Shown: one piece after another, positions 24,472 to 34,517 of the stretch
Position numbering within the stretch: position 1 is the stretch's first letter
Layout: every line of letters starts with the position of its first letter
Assembly (NCBI GenBank): GCA_037179335.1
Contig: JAKZHN010000010.1
Location: 69,870 to 133,869 of the forward strand
DNA from: Cyclaneusma minus
Lineage: Eukaryota > Ascomycota > Leotiomycetes > Marthamycetales > Marthamycetaceae
Length of the DNA stretch: 64,000 nucleotides
Direction: 5' to 3'
Notes under the pieces: generated by a model
Told to the model about the DNA's origin: nothing
What the model saw: the letters and a program-made list of their open reading frames with translations, nothing else
Database searches by the model: none
Made by a program: the position numbers and the translations under genes

Positions 24472-25408
24472 CTATTTGAGGGCGGCCCAGAGCTTGGGGG
24501 CGGCGCATTGGCCGGCGCAGTGGGCGAGGTGGAAGACTGTAGGGCAGAAGTTAGCAATTTAGTCTAGAAGATAGGGATATGACATTGGGAACGGAGAGAA
24601 AAGAGGATTCTAGACAGAAGAAACAAACTTACACTCCTCAACACAGTCCTCGTTGGGCAGCTTCTTGTCACTCTCGTCCTTGCCGTTAGTGACACGCTCA
24701 ACGCAGTCGTCGAAGTGGTGCTTGGGGCCGGAGCATTGCTTGGACTCCGCGCATTCTGTATTCGTTCATACAATCAGCAACCATGCCACAATAACCATAC
24801 TGCATAGTAGTATTCCGTCCAGGGGAGTTGTCGGTGCAAGTGTCGACTGACCTTTCTCGAACTTCTCCTTGGGGTCCTCAAGCTCTTCATCCTCCTCTTC
24901 CTCCTCCTCTTCCTCATCATCGTCCGAGACTGCCTCGTCCTTGACACCAGATGCCTCGCGACCGCTCACTTGCTCCTCCCCATCTCCGCTCTTCTTGTCA
25001 GGGGTGGGTCCCTCGGGGTCCTGTGTAAAGCGAACAAGTCAGCATCGGACCCAGATCCTGCATCACTCCAGATACGCCGATGGCGCCGACGAAAGAGCCT
25101 GCGCTCATATAGAGCCATTCACCATCCTTCCAAATCGCAACACCCATCCCCTAGCCCCTCAACCCGCCCCTTCGCCTCCCCATCTCCATGCAAGCTCCCC
25201 CACCTCCAACCACAGCCAACCATCCGCCGTCTCAGGACGTAAACCAGAGAATCAAACCTGAACATACCTTAGCCTCACCCTCCCCACCATAATCCTTCTG
25301 CGCCGGCGTCTTCTCCTCGCTCGCCCCTCCAGCCACGGCCTCGGCCTCAGCGGTACTCCACGGCGTCGCCGCCGACACCAGGTCGCTGAATGTGTCCCAG
25401 ATACCCAT
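24472..25408 (-). CDS. QCR6: Cytochrome bc1 complex hinge protein (complex III subunit 6)
   Basis: Acidic subunit of respiratory complex III that assists the cytochrome c1 to cytochrome c interaction in the mitochondrial intermembrane space. Exons on the minus strand: 25408-25268, 25020-24852, 24755-24633 and 24536-24472; introns of 247, 96 and 96 nt; 165 aa. The N-terminus is MGIWDTFSDLV. Residues about 60-100 are almost all Asp/Glu, the family hallmark. The C-terminal third has the twin-cysteine hairpin: CAESKQC, HHFDDCVERV, EDCVEEFFHLAHC and CAAPKLW. Splice phases join perfectly through the conserved EEFFHLAHC block. The next gene upstream is on the same strand but 0.6 kb away. Confidence 0.92.
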
Positions 25409-26025
25409 CTTGCAAAGAGACCCTATATCGAGCCTCGGAGCCGAATCTTGTGCGAGTTGCGGTTCAATTGGCAAAGTCGTGAATGGTGAGGTCTCGGCGG
25501 TGATGGAATAGCTCGAATCAGCAAATTCGACGGGGCGCTGCAAGCTTAGCAATTACGTCGCTTGATTGGTGGAGAGCATGGCCGCTGATTAGATAAGCGA
25601 CTGCGCTCCGAGCTGTTCCGAGAGCGCCGACTTTCTTCCCTCAGCTGGAAGTGTCAAGAATTTGGTCTCTGAGGCTGGATGAGCGATTTTTGTTCCAACT
25701 TTATGCGACCAATAGCGCCTCCCTCTAGGTCTTGTAAAATCTAACAATACATTATACTATCGTAAAGTCCCTTCATCATAGGGAGTCTTGGAATTCCGAA
25801 AGGGAAAACGCCCTCCTGCTCCGTGCAGCCCGTTCTTGACGACTCTAAACCGTTCAATCGCATATATCGTAGGCATTAGACATTTTCACGTCATCCTTCA
25901 CCCCGACTTTTCGCCCGCTTGCGAAATTGCGAACCACTCGCTCCGAAACCCCGCCTCCAAATGTCTTTGGCGGCATATCAAGGAAAGGAGAGGATCCGGA
26001 TGGGCAACCCCCGGAACTGTCTGGA
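25409..26025. other. Intergenic region, QCR6 promoter
   Basis: Upstream region of QCR6 and 3' flank of the WBP2-like gene. I see no repeat or RNA gene here. Confidence 0.5.
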
Positions 26026-27074
26026 TCACGAATGCTCAGCCTCTTGCCTCAACCTCTCATCGAAATCAGCCGTCACAGCCTGCGCCTGCGCCTCCTCATA
26101 CCCTGGCGGTGGTTCTACAGGCGTCTCCGGCTTACTCCCCTCCTCTGACCCATTAGGAATACCCTCCACACCACTATCCCTCGACATGCCCATTCCTACC
26201 ACCGGCTCAGTCACCACTTCCACACCAGGCACGCCACCTTCCGGCGCCTCGTAAGCCGGCAATTGCTCTAAATGAACATTTTCAAAATTGACTCCATTGA
26301 CCCCGTTGACTCTTTGGCCATTTTCCCTTGCCAAGGAAACGGCTTGTGTGAGGCGTTCTTTGATTTGCTCAAAGGTTGCGGAGAAGTCGAAAGCACCGCC
26401 TTCTCGGAAGTTGAGGCGGAGCTCGACGTATGGCAGGGAGGCGGGAATGTTGCCGCCGGCGACGGGGCGCACGTAGCAGGTCCAGTAGTTGGCACCGAAG
26501 AAGGGGGCGCGGACGTAGGAGTCGGAAATGTTGAGGATGGGCGAGGAGAAGGATTTGAAGGATGGGGCTGGGTTTGAGGGGAGGTATATTATCTGGTGAT
26601 TGGAGATCCATGGTTAGTATGACAGCTTGGCAGATGAGCAGAACTTTGGACTTGTAGAAATGGAGCAGTGTAAACGGAGAGCTTACTCGTTGGTTGGTTA
26701 TGTATGCCATGCCGGCATCGCTCTTTATGCTGAGAGGCTCGTTGCCTGGAAAGGAATTTGGTGATGATATTTGCAAGCTCACCCGTGGCGGGGATGTGAA
26801 AAGGATTTTCTCCTGGTGAAGCTCGACGAATTTCTGCGGATCATTTTGGGCGGTCATAACCCAGCTGTTTTTGGGAGCACGAGCAGTCTTTAGCGCAGGT
26901 TCCTCATGGTGTTTCTGAGCCAGCAGCAGAGAATAGGAAAGCTGTTCTTGGTGGAAGGAATACATGGAGGGAGAACAATGTGTAAAGGTGCTTGTGTGAA
27001 AGAGGGGAGGAGAGAGGGAGAAGTAGAAGACTCGAGCGGAGAAGAGACAGGACGGATACTAACTTTATTGACAT
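26026..27074 (-). CDS. WBP2-like GRAM-domain protein with PPxY motif
   Basis: Homologue of WW-domain-binding protein 2, a GRAM/PH-like adaptor that binds WW-domain proteins through proline motifs. Exons on the minus strand: 27074-27064 (11 nt), 26864-26687 and 26592-26026; introns of 199 and 94 nt; 251 aa. The tiny first exon gives MSI plus part of Asn and restores the conserved family start MSINWVM. Without it the protein would have an odd unrelated N-terminus. The GRAM domain fills about residues 15-130: ILFTSPPR, AYITNQRIIYLP, FSSPILN, APFFGANYW. The C-terminal part is low-complexity and holds PPGYEEAQ, the PPxY-type WW ligand. Orientation is divergent from the RraA-like gene. Confidence 0.85.
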
Positions 27075-28043
27075 GATGAGATCTGCAGCAGCTCGTGTGG
27101 GCCCGTAAGAGAAGAAAATAAGCGGTTATGCTAGTGTTTACGGCTATGGCTTGATGTGCCGTTGAACAAAATCAGACGGTTTTGGATCCAGGTGGAGCCC
27201 AGCCAGGAATCTTGCGAATGAGCTTGAAGCTTCCCAAGCGATACCGTTCCGGGGTGCAGAAGCTCGTGTGGGTACAGCGTCTCGATTTGTGCGCCGGGTG
27301 GTCTGCCGACCTCGTGCTGGAAGTCGGAAACAAATAGGCTCGCTCTGCCGAGAACGAGCTGGATCTCGTTGCCGGCCGTGGGTTTCTCCTGTGCAACACG
27401 GAGTGCACGGAGTGGTGAGGTGAGAAGTTGGTGATGGGATGCTGGAGGCGTTAAGAAATTGTGGGAGACAACACAGCCATGTTCAAGTTGCTCCAGTCTT
27501 GGGCCTTTTCTAGCCGATGACGCCAGCGAAGGCAGCCTGATGACCGCCGCTAACGTCTGTTACGACGACGATTCGTGGACGAGAGAATATTCCATGGCCA
27601 TCCACAAATCTCACTCCCCTATTTTTTCATTCTTATTACCAAAATCACCGCAATCGCTGGTCAAGCAGGTCTGTCAGCGCCTGTGCTTCAATCGAAAGCT
27701 TCGATTAGCTTTCCACACCGAGTCCCTTGGCGTGGGGACCGGGTAGTGGATTTTCTATCCCTGTTCGGAGTCAAGGACCAGGGACACGGCTAAGTCCCGT
27801 GCATAAGCGTCGAATCCAGGACATGGGGGAGGATTTTATTATGTCGAAGAAACCAGCTCAGGGAAGAGTCAAGACCTGCAGAAGTTGTCGAAGTTGTGTT
27901 GTTCAACTATGTTGAGATGGCATGTGAAGACCCTCTCGAAGAGACGTCCTCCAAGATCCATCTCGCAGATCTGGGAACCTTGAGGTACTCGTGCTGCTAG
28001 CGGGGAAACCATGTGACAGACAGCTTGAGCATTCCAACATCAA
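27075..28043. other. Divergent intergenic region (WBP2-like / RraA-like)
   Basis: About 1 kb between two divergently oriented genes, so it should hold both promoters. I found no repeat, RNA gene or convincing coding frame. Confidence 0.5.
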
Positions 28044-28995
28044 ATGTGTCGAGTTTCAGCTATCAGATCTGCCACAATCCTCCTCCGTCCCCATCGAGCC
28101 ATTCCCCCACATTCTTTGCGTCCCCTCCTGCAGGCCACAATGGCAACTGACTCGTTGTTCTCGATAACCACGATAACCACCACCCTCTCCTCCTACACAA
28201 GCTGCGACATCTCCGACGCCCTGCTCAAACTAAAGTGTCCCAACTCCGGCTTCCTGTCCGACCTGCATCCCTTCTGCAACTTATCCGCATCCAACTCAAC
28301 CGGTGCACAAAAGCCAATCATCGCTCGTGTATCAACTGTTCTTTTTACGGGGAAGAAGGATGAGGGAGAGAGCAATATTCCAAAGGATAAGCATTGGGTC
28401 GATTGTACGGAGAAGGACACTTTTGTTCTTATAAGCCAGCCGGATGGTCAGAAGAATGCGGTGCTGGGAGGCATTATGGCGAGTAGGATGAAGGTGTTGG
28501 GTGCGGTAGGTGTGGTGGTGTATGGGAGGATTAGGGATGTGAAGGAACTTAGGGAGACGGGCTTGCCGGTGAGTGGTCTAGAAAGTGTTGACTTCCTTTT
28601 TCTCAGAAGCCCAAGACAGGTTTTGGGGGACTTCATGCGTTCGAGTTGCTAGGTGATTGGGGATTTGAGATGTATTGGACCTTGGCTACATTCTGATCAC
28701 GTCCGCTCACACATGGCAGATTTGGGCCAAAGGGACTTCGACGGTGGGTGCCGGCGGAGAGTCAAAACCTCTAAGGATCAATAGTCCAATGGAAGTCGAC
28801 GGGATGCTTGTGTCTCCCGGAGATATTCTTTTCAGCGATCCGGAGAATGGCGTTGTCATTATTCCCAAAGCGAAAGTTGAGGCTGTCCTTGAGCTTCTTC
28901 CGAGGCTTGTGGAAGCTGACGAGAGGGTTAAGGAGGATGTCAAGAAAGCGGTGTCGGTCAAGGAGGCTTTCCAGAAGCATAGGAGTAGTCTTTGA
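28044..28995 (+). CDS. RraA-like protein (HMG/CHA aldolase family)
   Basis: Member of the RraA / 4-hydroxy-4-methyl-2-oxoglutarate aldolase family, which cleaves or decarboxylates oxo-acids with a divalent metal. Exons 28044-28568 and 28720-28995; a 151-nt intron (GTGAGT...GCAG); 266 aa. A second in-frame ATG at 28140 gives 234 aa. The extra N-terminus has six Arg and no acidic residue, so it may be a mitochondrial presequence. Family signatures are SCDISDALLKL near the start of the domain, GGIMASRMKVLGAVGVVVYG followed by RIRD, and after the intron IWAKGTSTVGAGGE and VSPGDILFSD. The usual VDGxxRD reads VYGRIRD here: the first Asp is Tyr but the RD pair remains. The intron falls just before the WAKGTS strand. 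Confidence 0.85.
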
Positions 28996-30028
28996 ACTGG
29001 ACATGCTTGGAGACGGTTCTGGGCCGGTACAGACACTTGTCATGAAGATTGTATGGCCGAGCTTGGATTGGAAGGTGCTTTCATGCGGACGTTCGTGATT
29101 CAGTAGCATTTTTGTGTCATGAGAATCAGAAGTCGAGGTGCGGAGCATGCTCCACCAAACCCCAGATTCTACAAGATAGGGGACTCAGGTCTCGATTTGA
29201 TGGCTTGATCATCACTTCAATGCAATGCCCTGCTGTCCTTGGCGGCGACATCGGCATCTCGGCTCCCGTGACGTAGTGGCGAACAAGGGTCCAGGAAGGT
29301 GCTCGGTGCACGACGAAAGCAGCCAGTGAAGCTCAAGATAACAGACATGAGAGGCATGACTGGATGGCAGGCCAGAAGGTCAAGAACGAAGGGCTTTACT
29401 CCCAATATGCCATTTCTTGCGGCTACATACGCCTGTAGTCAGGGGAGATCTCGGCGATACATGAGCCATCGATCCTTCGGCTTTCAGCTCGTGACCATGG
29501 TGCTTGCTAGCTAGTCGCGCTGACGTCGGGGCCAGCTCCGCGGGGTAGGCGCCATGCTCGGAGTGGCCTGATGGCGAAACGTTGCACGTTGCGGAAGGAG
29601 CAGCCTCAACAAAGACCAGAGGCTGCGAGTATTGGCCCGCTGAAAGCAGAAGAAGCCAAGCCATTCGCCATCGTGAAAATCGTGCAAAAATCTTAAATCT
29701 CTGGCAGAAGCCTTTAAAGGCTGTTTGAATTTGCAACTGTGAATCATTGCCCAGCCTCTTCCAGCACCTTCCGGGGGCTTATCGCAGCAGCTAGCGCCTG
29801 CCCGCCGCATTGTCCAACAGCGCTAAGTGCACGGCTGCGCCTGCCTGGCCGACCACCGCCTCCACCACTCTTCTACTTAAGGACCTCGCACGCCCACTCT
29901 CCTCCGTCCTCCTCAATCTCCCGCTCCCATCAACTCTTCCCTCTGAAATCTCTCCAAGACCCTTCAAAGAAGTCCGATCAACATCTCCATCCACTTCATC
30001 AACACAACTCCCACTTCAACCCTCCAAG
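28996..30028. other. Intergenic region, polyubiquitin promoter
   Basis: The last 150 bp before the polyubiquitin ATG are strongly pyrimidine-rich on the plus strand, as in highly expressed fungal genes. I see no repeat and no other gene. Confidence 0.5.
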
Positions 30029-31004
30029 ATGCAGATCTTCGTCAAGACCCGTAAGTTCACTCTCACATCCCGCCACCTTCCCTCGAACAGCATGCTAACG
30101 TTGCGCAGTCACCGGCAAGACCATCACCCTTGAGGTTGAATCCTCCGACACCATCGACAATGTCAAGTCGAAGATCCAGGACAAGGAGGGCATTCCCCCC
30201 GACCAGCAACGCCTGATTTTCGCTGGCAAGCAGCTTGAAGATGGCCGCACTCTTTCGGATTACAACATCCAGAAGGAGTCCACTCTACACCTTGTCCTCC
30301 GTCTGCGCGGTGGAATGCAGATCTTCGTCAAGACCCTAACCGGGAAGACCATCACTCTTGAGGTCGAGTCCTCCGACACCATCGACAACGTCAAGTCTAA
30401 GATTCAAGACAAGGAAGGCATTCCCCCAGACCAACAACGCCTGATTTTTGCTGGCAAGCAGCTCGAAGATGGCCGAACCCTCTCGGACTACAACATTCAG
30501 AAGGAGTCTACCCTGCATCTCGTCCTCCGCCTCCGTGGTGGGATGCAAATCTTCGTCAAGACCCTGACTGGCAAGACCATCACTCTGGAAGTGGAGTCGT
30601 CCGATACCATCGACAATGTGAAGTCCAAGATTCAAGACAAGGAGGGCATCCCACCCGACCAACAGCGATTGATCTTCGCCGGCAAGCAACTCGAGGACGG
30701 GCGGACACTCTCTGACTACAACATTCAGAAGGAGTCGACACTGCACTTGGTACTCAGACTTCGTGGTGGAATGCAAATCTTCGTGAAGACGTTGACTGGC
30801 AAGACCATTACTCTGGAGGTTGAGTCGTCGGACACCATTGACAACGTGAAGTCGAAGATCCAAGACAAGGAGGGCATTCCTCCAGACCAGCAGCGATTGA
30901 TCTTTGCTGGTAAGCAATTGGAGGACGGTCGCACGTTGAGCGACTACAACATCCAGAAGGAGAGCACTCTCCACCTGGTTCTGCGTCTGCGTGGTGGCCA
31001 ATAA
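30029..31004 (+). CDS. UBI4: Polyubiquitin (four ubiquitin units)
   Basis: Precursor of ubiquitin, processed by deubiquitinases into monomers for protein tagging. Exons 30029-30050 and 30109-31004, with a 58-nt intron (GTAAGT...GCGCAG, branch GCTAAC) after codon 7, the usual position in filamentous fungi. The product is 305 aa: four head-to-tail 76-residue units, each starting [11 protein letters not shown] and ending LRLRGG, plus one extra Gln that blocks use until processed. Units are identical at the protein level but differ at many third codon positions, so they are not recent duplicates at the DNA level. The E3 ligase gene for ubiquitin recognition follows about 0.5 kb downstream on the same strand. 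Confidence 0.97.
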
Positions 31005-31499
31005 ATGGTCGAGGTTTCTTTTCCTTTCTCTTCGGTGGTGGTAACGGCGTTTCGGTCAAGGATCTGAGCATCGGGGTTCCAGCGGGTCACTTCATGAAGG
31101 CTCATAGCTAGTTTCCCCAGTCCAAATGTGATATCATTAGGACCAGCGAACCACATCTTTCTTCCAATCTGTGCCATGTAGTTAATTGCTTGAGTTCTCA
31201 TCCAGTACTCAATATATTTGACATCAACACCATGCAGCTGTAAATTCAAGTACACTCGTGATAAAAGTCGGAGTCGACAATTCCAGATAGTTCTCTCCAA
31301 TACCACGGTTCATCATCTAGTAGCACTAAAAATATGTTCGTCCCACAGCTTGTCACATCCTCTCAAACCATGGCCTTTTCCTCTCAGGATGCCGCATGTT
31401 CTACACACAAACACCTGCCCGGCCCTCGTTGCTTCGAAGAAGGAGTAGAGTCTATGTATGCGCCGGCCCAGATAACGACGATAGCAGGGGTGCTTGACC
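31005..31499. other. Intergenic region, polyubiquitin 3' flank and BRAP2 promoter
   Basis: About 0.5 kb between two genes on the same strand. Nothing recognisable beyond presumed UTRs. Confidence 0.5.
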
Positions 31500-34079
31500 A
31501 TGTACTTCTATCATCTGAAATTCGAGCTCTACGACACCCCACATCCGGACAAAGCAGAAACCACCACAAATAGCACCATACCTAACCCGAACCTCCATCA
31601 TCGACAGATATATCTCCCACCGCCAGGAACCGACATCTTCAGTTCAGACCTGCCGGCGCACGCACATCCTGTCGCTGAAGACTGGTGGACTTCCGGAACT
31701 CCAAGGACGAGGACGACAAACGCTGTCGCTACTTCACCGACTCCACACGGTTATCCGCATACGCTGTCGGAACCTGACATACCTGTTGCGCATTCGACAA
31801 CATCTTTGAACAACGGAGTCGTTGACAAGAGAGTTCTGCCAGAAGAACAGCAGCAGACGAAAAAAGAAGTCATCGACTGCGGCAGCGCTCGGCGCCCCAA
31901 CCTCCACCGCTCAAGCTCCGAAAGCGACTTTGATTTTCCTCCGCCTAGCGCATCGATACACCTAGGGCCGCGACAGGCAGTTAGGGATTGGCGCTTTGGG
32001 AAGGTGGCCGTGGAGAGTATTGACTCTGTGGTTCCGCCTCAAGCTCAAAGCCACCAAAACCTTCACATTACATCTACAATAAGCCGACTGGGAACTCTGC
32101 AAAACGGAAGTCTGGCGGACACGAATATGGAGAAGATGGGGGGACAGGAAGACACGGGTGCGAATGGCACATCGTACCCGATAAGAACGAGCAAGACGAG
32201 CACGACGGTCGCTATGTCTGGCGACTCGGGCATTGCTATCAACTCGGGACCTAGGACCAGAGCTACGAAAGCACGTTTCGAGCCGCTCACTACAAATGGT
32301 GAAGGTACTGGGGAAAATCGCAAGATTACGGATTTGGGATGGGGTGTTGTGCATTTGTATCGGGATGGGGAGGAGACGCCTGATTTTGCCACAACCCAGC
32401 CAGTTCATGCCGAGTCTTCCGCGAATGGAAGTACTGGTGACAGTGCGGATGAAGCGCAAGAGCTGCCGGTTGACTGCACAACGCTGTGTATTCCGGCGGT
32501 ACCGAGCTACATGACGCCGTCTGATTTTCTGGGCTTTGTGGGCGAGAAGACGAGGGAGGAGGTCAGCCATTTTCGAATGGTGATGACGGGGAGGATGAAT
32601 CGGTATTTGGTGTTGATGAAGTTTCGGGACGCGGGGGTGGCGAGGAGGTGGAAGGCTGAGTGGGATGGGAAGGTGTTTAATGGCGTTGAGGTATGTTTTT
32701 ACCCATACCCCTTAGTTCTATGTTTTCCCACAATGCTCTTCCTCATCACACAGATTCTTCTTTGCATCACCCATCGTCCTTTCTTTTGCAGATCTTCAAA
32801 GCTAACAATACAACAGCCAGAGAACTGCCACGTAATGTTCATCAAATCCATCATCTTCCAAACCCCCACCGGCCCCAGCTCCATCCCCGACGCCACCTCC
32901 ACCAGCTTCCCCTCCATAACCCACGATCCCTTCATCACGCCCGCGTCCACGGCAACTACCTCCCTCAAACCCCTCCCTCCCCCAACCCCCAACCTCGTCG
33001 AACTCCCCACCTGCCCCGTCTGCCTCGAGCGCATGGACGACACCACCGGCCTCCTCACCATCCTCTGCCAGCACGTCTTCCACTGCGCGTGCCTGCAAAA
33101 ATGGCGCGGCTCCGGCTGTCCCGTGTGCCGACATACGCAATCCCCCACCCCCCTACTCCCCGCCGCAAACTCCGATACGTTGACGCCCTTTGGTCCGAAC
33201 CCGGGCGGCGAATCGCTCTGCACAGTCTGCGACTGCGTCGACGACCTCTGGATCTGTCTCATCTGCGGCAACATTGGGTGCGGACGCTACAAAGGCGGGC
33301 ATGCTAAGCATCACTGGCGCGAAACAGGTCATCCCTTCAGCCTAGAGATTGAAACTCAGCATGTGTGGGATTATGCGGGCGATATGTGGGTTCATCGACT
33401 TATTCAGAATAAGGGCGATGGAAAACTTGTGGATTTGCCGGTCAGGAACGGGGCTAGCGAGAGACGAGGAGAGCGCGATTCGAGTGAGGAACTGGTGCCG
33501 AGAGAGAAGTTGGATGGTATTGGGATGGAGTATACGCATTTGCTCACGAGCCAGTTGGAGAGTCAGAGGGTGTATTTTGATGGGATTGTGAAGAAGGCGG
33601 TTGATAAGGCTTCTGCTGCGACAAGTGCGGCGGAAGAGGCGAATAAGAAGGCCGAGGAAGCACTTCGCGAACTCGCAGTCTTGAAAAAGGAAAATGAGGG
33701 CTTGAAAGAAGGTGTTAGAGATCTGGAGAAGGAGAGGAATAGGGCGGTGCAGCGAGCGGAGAAGACGAGGGAGGTGGCGATGGGGATGACGAAGAGGTGG
33801 CAGGAGGAGAAGGGGGTGGGCGAGGGGCTGATGAAGCGGATTGAGCACATCAACAAGAGCATGATGGAGATGAGCAAGGAGTTGACGCGGGTCAAGGAGG
33901 AGAATGAGGAGCTGAAGGAGCAGAATCGGGATCTGGGGTTTTTTATCAGTGGGCAGCAGAAACTGAAGGAGTTGGAGGGGCAGGGTGAGGGGCAGGGGCA
34001 GGTGACGAAGGAGGAGCTGGAGGGTGGGACGGTGGTGGTGCCGGAGAAGAAGAGGGGGAGGGGGAAGGGGAAGAAGTGA
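31500..34079 (+). CDS. BRAP2/ETP1-type RING and UBP zinc-finger ubiquitin ligase
   Basis: Cytoplasmic E3 ubiquitin ligase of the BRAP2 (animal IMP) / ETP1 (yeast) family. Exons 31500-32690 and 32817-34079, with a 126-nt intron (GTATGT...CAACAG, branch GCTAAC); 817 aa. The start is the ATG of MYFYHLKFELY. A long disordered N-terminus is followed by the BRAP2 RRM-like domain (about residues 325-430: CTTLCIPAVPSYMTPSDFL, then FNGVEPENCHVMFIKSI across the splice). A RING finger sits at about 464-505 (CPVCLERM, CQHVFHCACL, CPVCR) and a UBP-type zinc finger at about 530-600 (CTVCDC, CLICGNIGCG, GGHAKHHWRETGHPF). A coiled coil covers about 650-790 and the tail is Lys/Gly-rich. The intron is a multiple of three with no stop, so retention would stay in frame. 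Confidence 0.93.
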   Translation: MYFYHLKFELYDTPHPDKAETTTNSTIPNPNLHHRQIYLPPPGTDIFSSDLPAHAHPVAEDWWTSGTPRTRTTNAVATSPTPHGYPHTLSEPDIPVAHSTTSLNNGVVDKRVLPEEQQQTKKEVIDCGSARRPNLHRSSSESDFDFPPPSASIHLGPRQAVRDWRFGKVAVESIDSVVPPQAQSHQNLHITSTISRLGTLQNGSLADTNMEKMGGQEDTGANGTSYPIRTSKTSTTVAMSGDSGIAINSGPRTRATKARFEPLTTNGEGTGENRKITDLGWGVVHLYRDGEETPDFATTQPVHAESSANGSTGDSADEAQELPVDCTTLCIPAVPSYMTPSDFLGFVGEKTREEVSHFRMVMTGRMNRYLVLMKFRDAGVARRWKAEWDGKVFNGVEVCFYPYPLVLCFPTMLFLITQILLCITHRPFFCRSSKLTIQQPENCHVMFIKSIIFQTPTGPSSIPDATSTSFPSITHDPFITPASTATTSLKPLPPPTPNLVELPTCPVCLERMDDTTGLLTILCQHVFHCACLQKWRGSGCPVCRHTQSPTPLLPAANSDTLTPFGPNPGGESLCTVCDCVDDLWICLICGNIGCGRYKGGHAKHHWRETGHPFSLEIETQHVWDYAGDMWVHRLIQNKGDGKLVDLPVRNGASERRGERDSSEELVPREKLDGIGMEYTHLLTSQLESQRVYFDGIVKKAVDKASAATSAAEEANKKAEEALRELAVLKKENEGLKEGVRDLEKERNRAVQRAEKTREVAMGMTKRWQEEKGVGEGLMKRIEHINKSMMEMSKELTRVKEENEELKEQNRDLGFFISGQQKLKELEGQGEGQGQVTKEELEGGTVVVPEKKRGRGKGKK

Positions 34080-34295
34080 GTTGGGACGGTTGGGGCTGAG
34101 ACTGGGAAGTGGGCGGAGGTAGGCGTTGCTTCTTTTTTAGCCGGCGCAAGATCATGGAATACCCTCTTAGCATCACTGGCGTTACATGATCCTTCGAAAT
34201 CGGAAATCCAATAGCAAACTTGCATCTCGGTAGTTCCTGGCATCCCATAGGGGAGAACATGCGCTATGGCGACTGGGAAATGTTCGGGACTCTGG
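34080..34295. other. 3' flank of BRAP2 gene
   Basis: Short gene-free stretch before the Pol III-like RNA unit. Nothing else seen. Confidence 0.4.
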
Positions 34296-34472
34296 TATAT
34301 AGGTCAGATTCCCAACAGTCCAGGTATCAACATGTCGCCAGAAACCAGTCGTTTGGCAGAGCGGCTAGGCAAGGTTGAATACGACCACCTAGCTCCATAA
34401 AAGCCCGGACCGCAAGGTTTGTGAGGCATCTGCATTCGAGTAATCCGGTTGTGACTTTTTGCTGGTTTTTTT
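34296..34472 (+). ncRNA. Candidate Pol III RNA, family R, copy 1
   Basis: Units in order: TATATA at 34296-34301, A box TGGCAGAGCGG at 34354-34364, B-box-like ATTCGAG at 34434-34440, and oligo(T) at 34456-34460 and 34466-34472. The transcript would be about 130 nt. Pairings shared with copies 2 and 3: CCAG/TTGG, GCAGA (34356-34360) with TCTGC (34429-34433), GCTAGG (34364-34369) with CCTAGC (34388-34393), and CGGACC-GCAA-GGTTTG (34406-34421), a GNRA-loop hairpin. The GCTAGG/CCTAGC stem replaces GTTAGG/CCTAAC of the other copies, a compensatory pair. It could be a tRNA-derived SINE or a free-standing non-coding RNA. I do not recognise a known RNA. Confidence 0.5.
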
Positions 34473-34517
34473 GGCCTTTTTGCCTGTTTCGTGAATTCAC
34501 ATATCCACCACATATAC

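Noticed and set aside
30336..31001. Long minus-strand open frame (221 codons) opposite polyubiquitin
   Set aside because: It is the antisense shadow of a repeated, strongly biased coding sequence.
34324..34460. Family R as a hammerhead or other known ribozyme, or as a true tRNA
   Set aside because: No CUGANGA/GAAA core is present, and the TΨC and acceptor stems of a tRNA do not pair.
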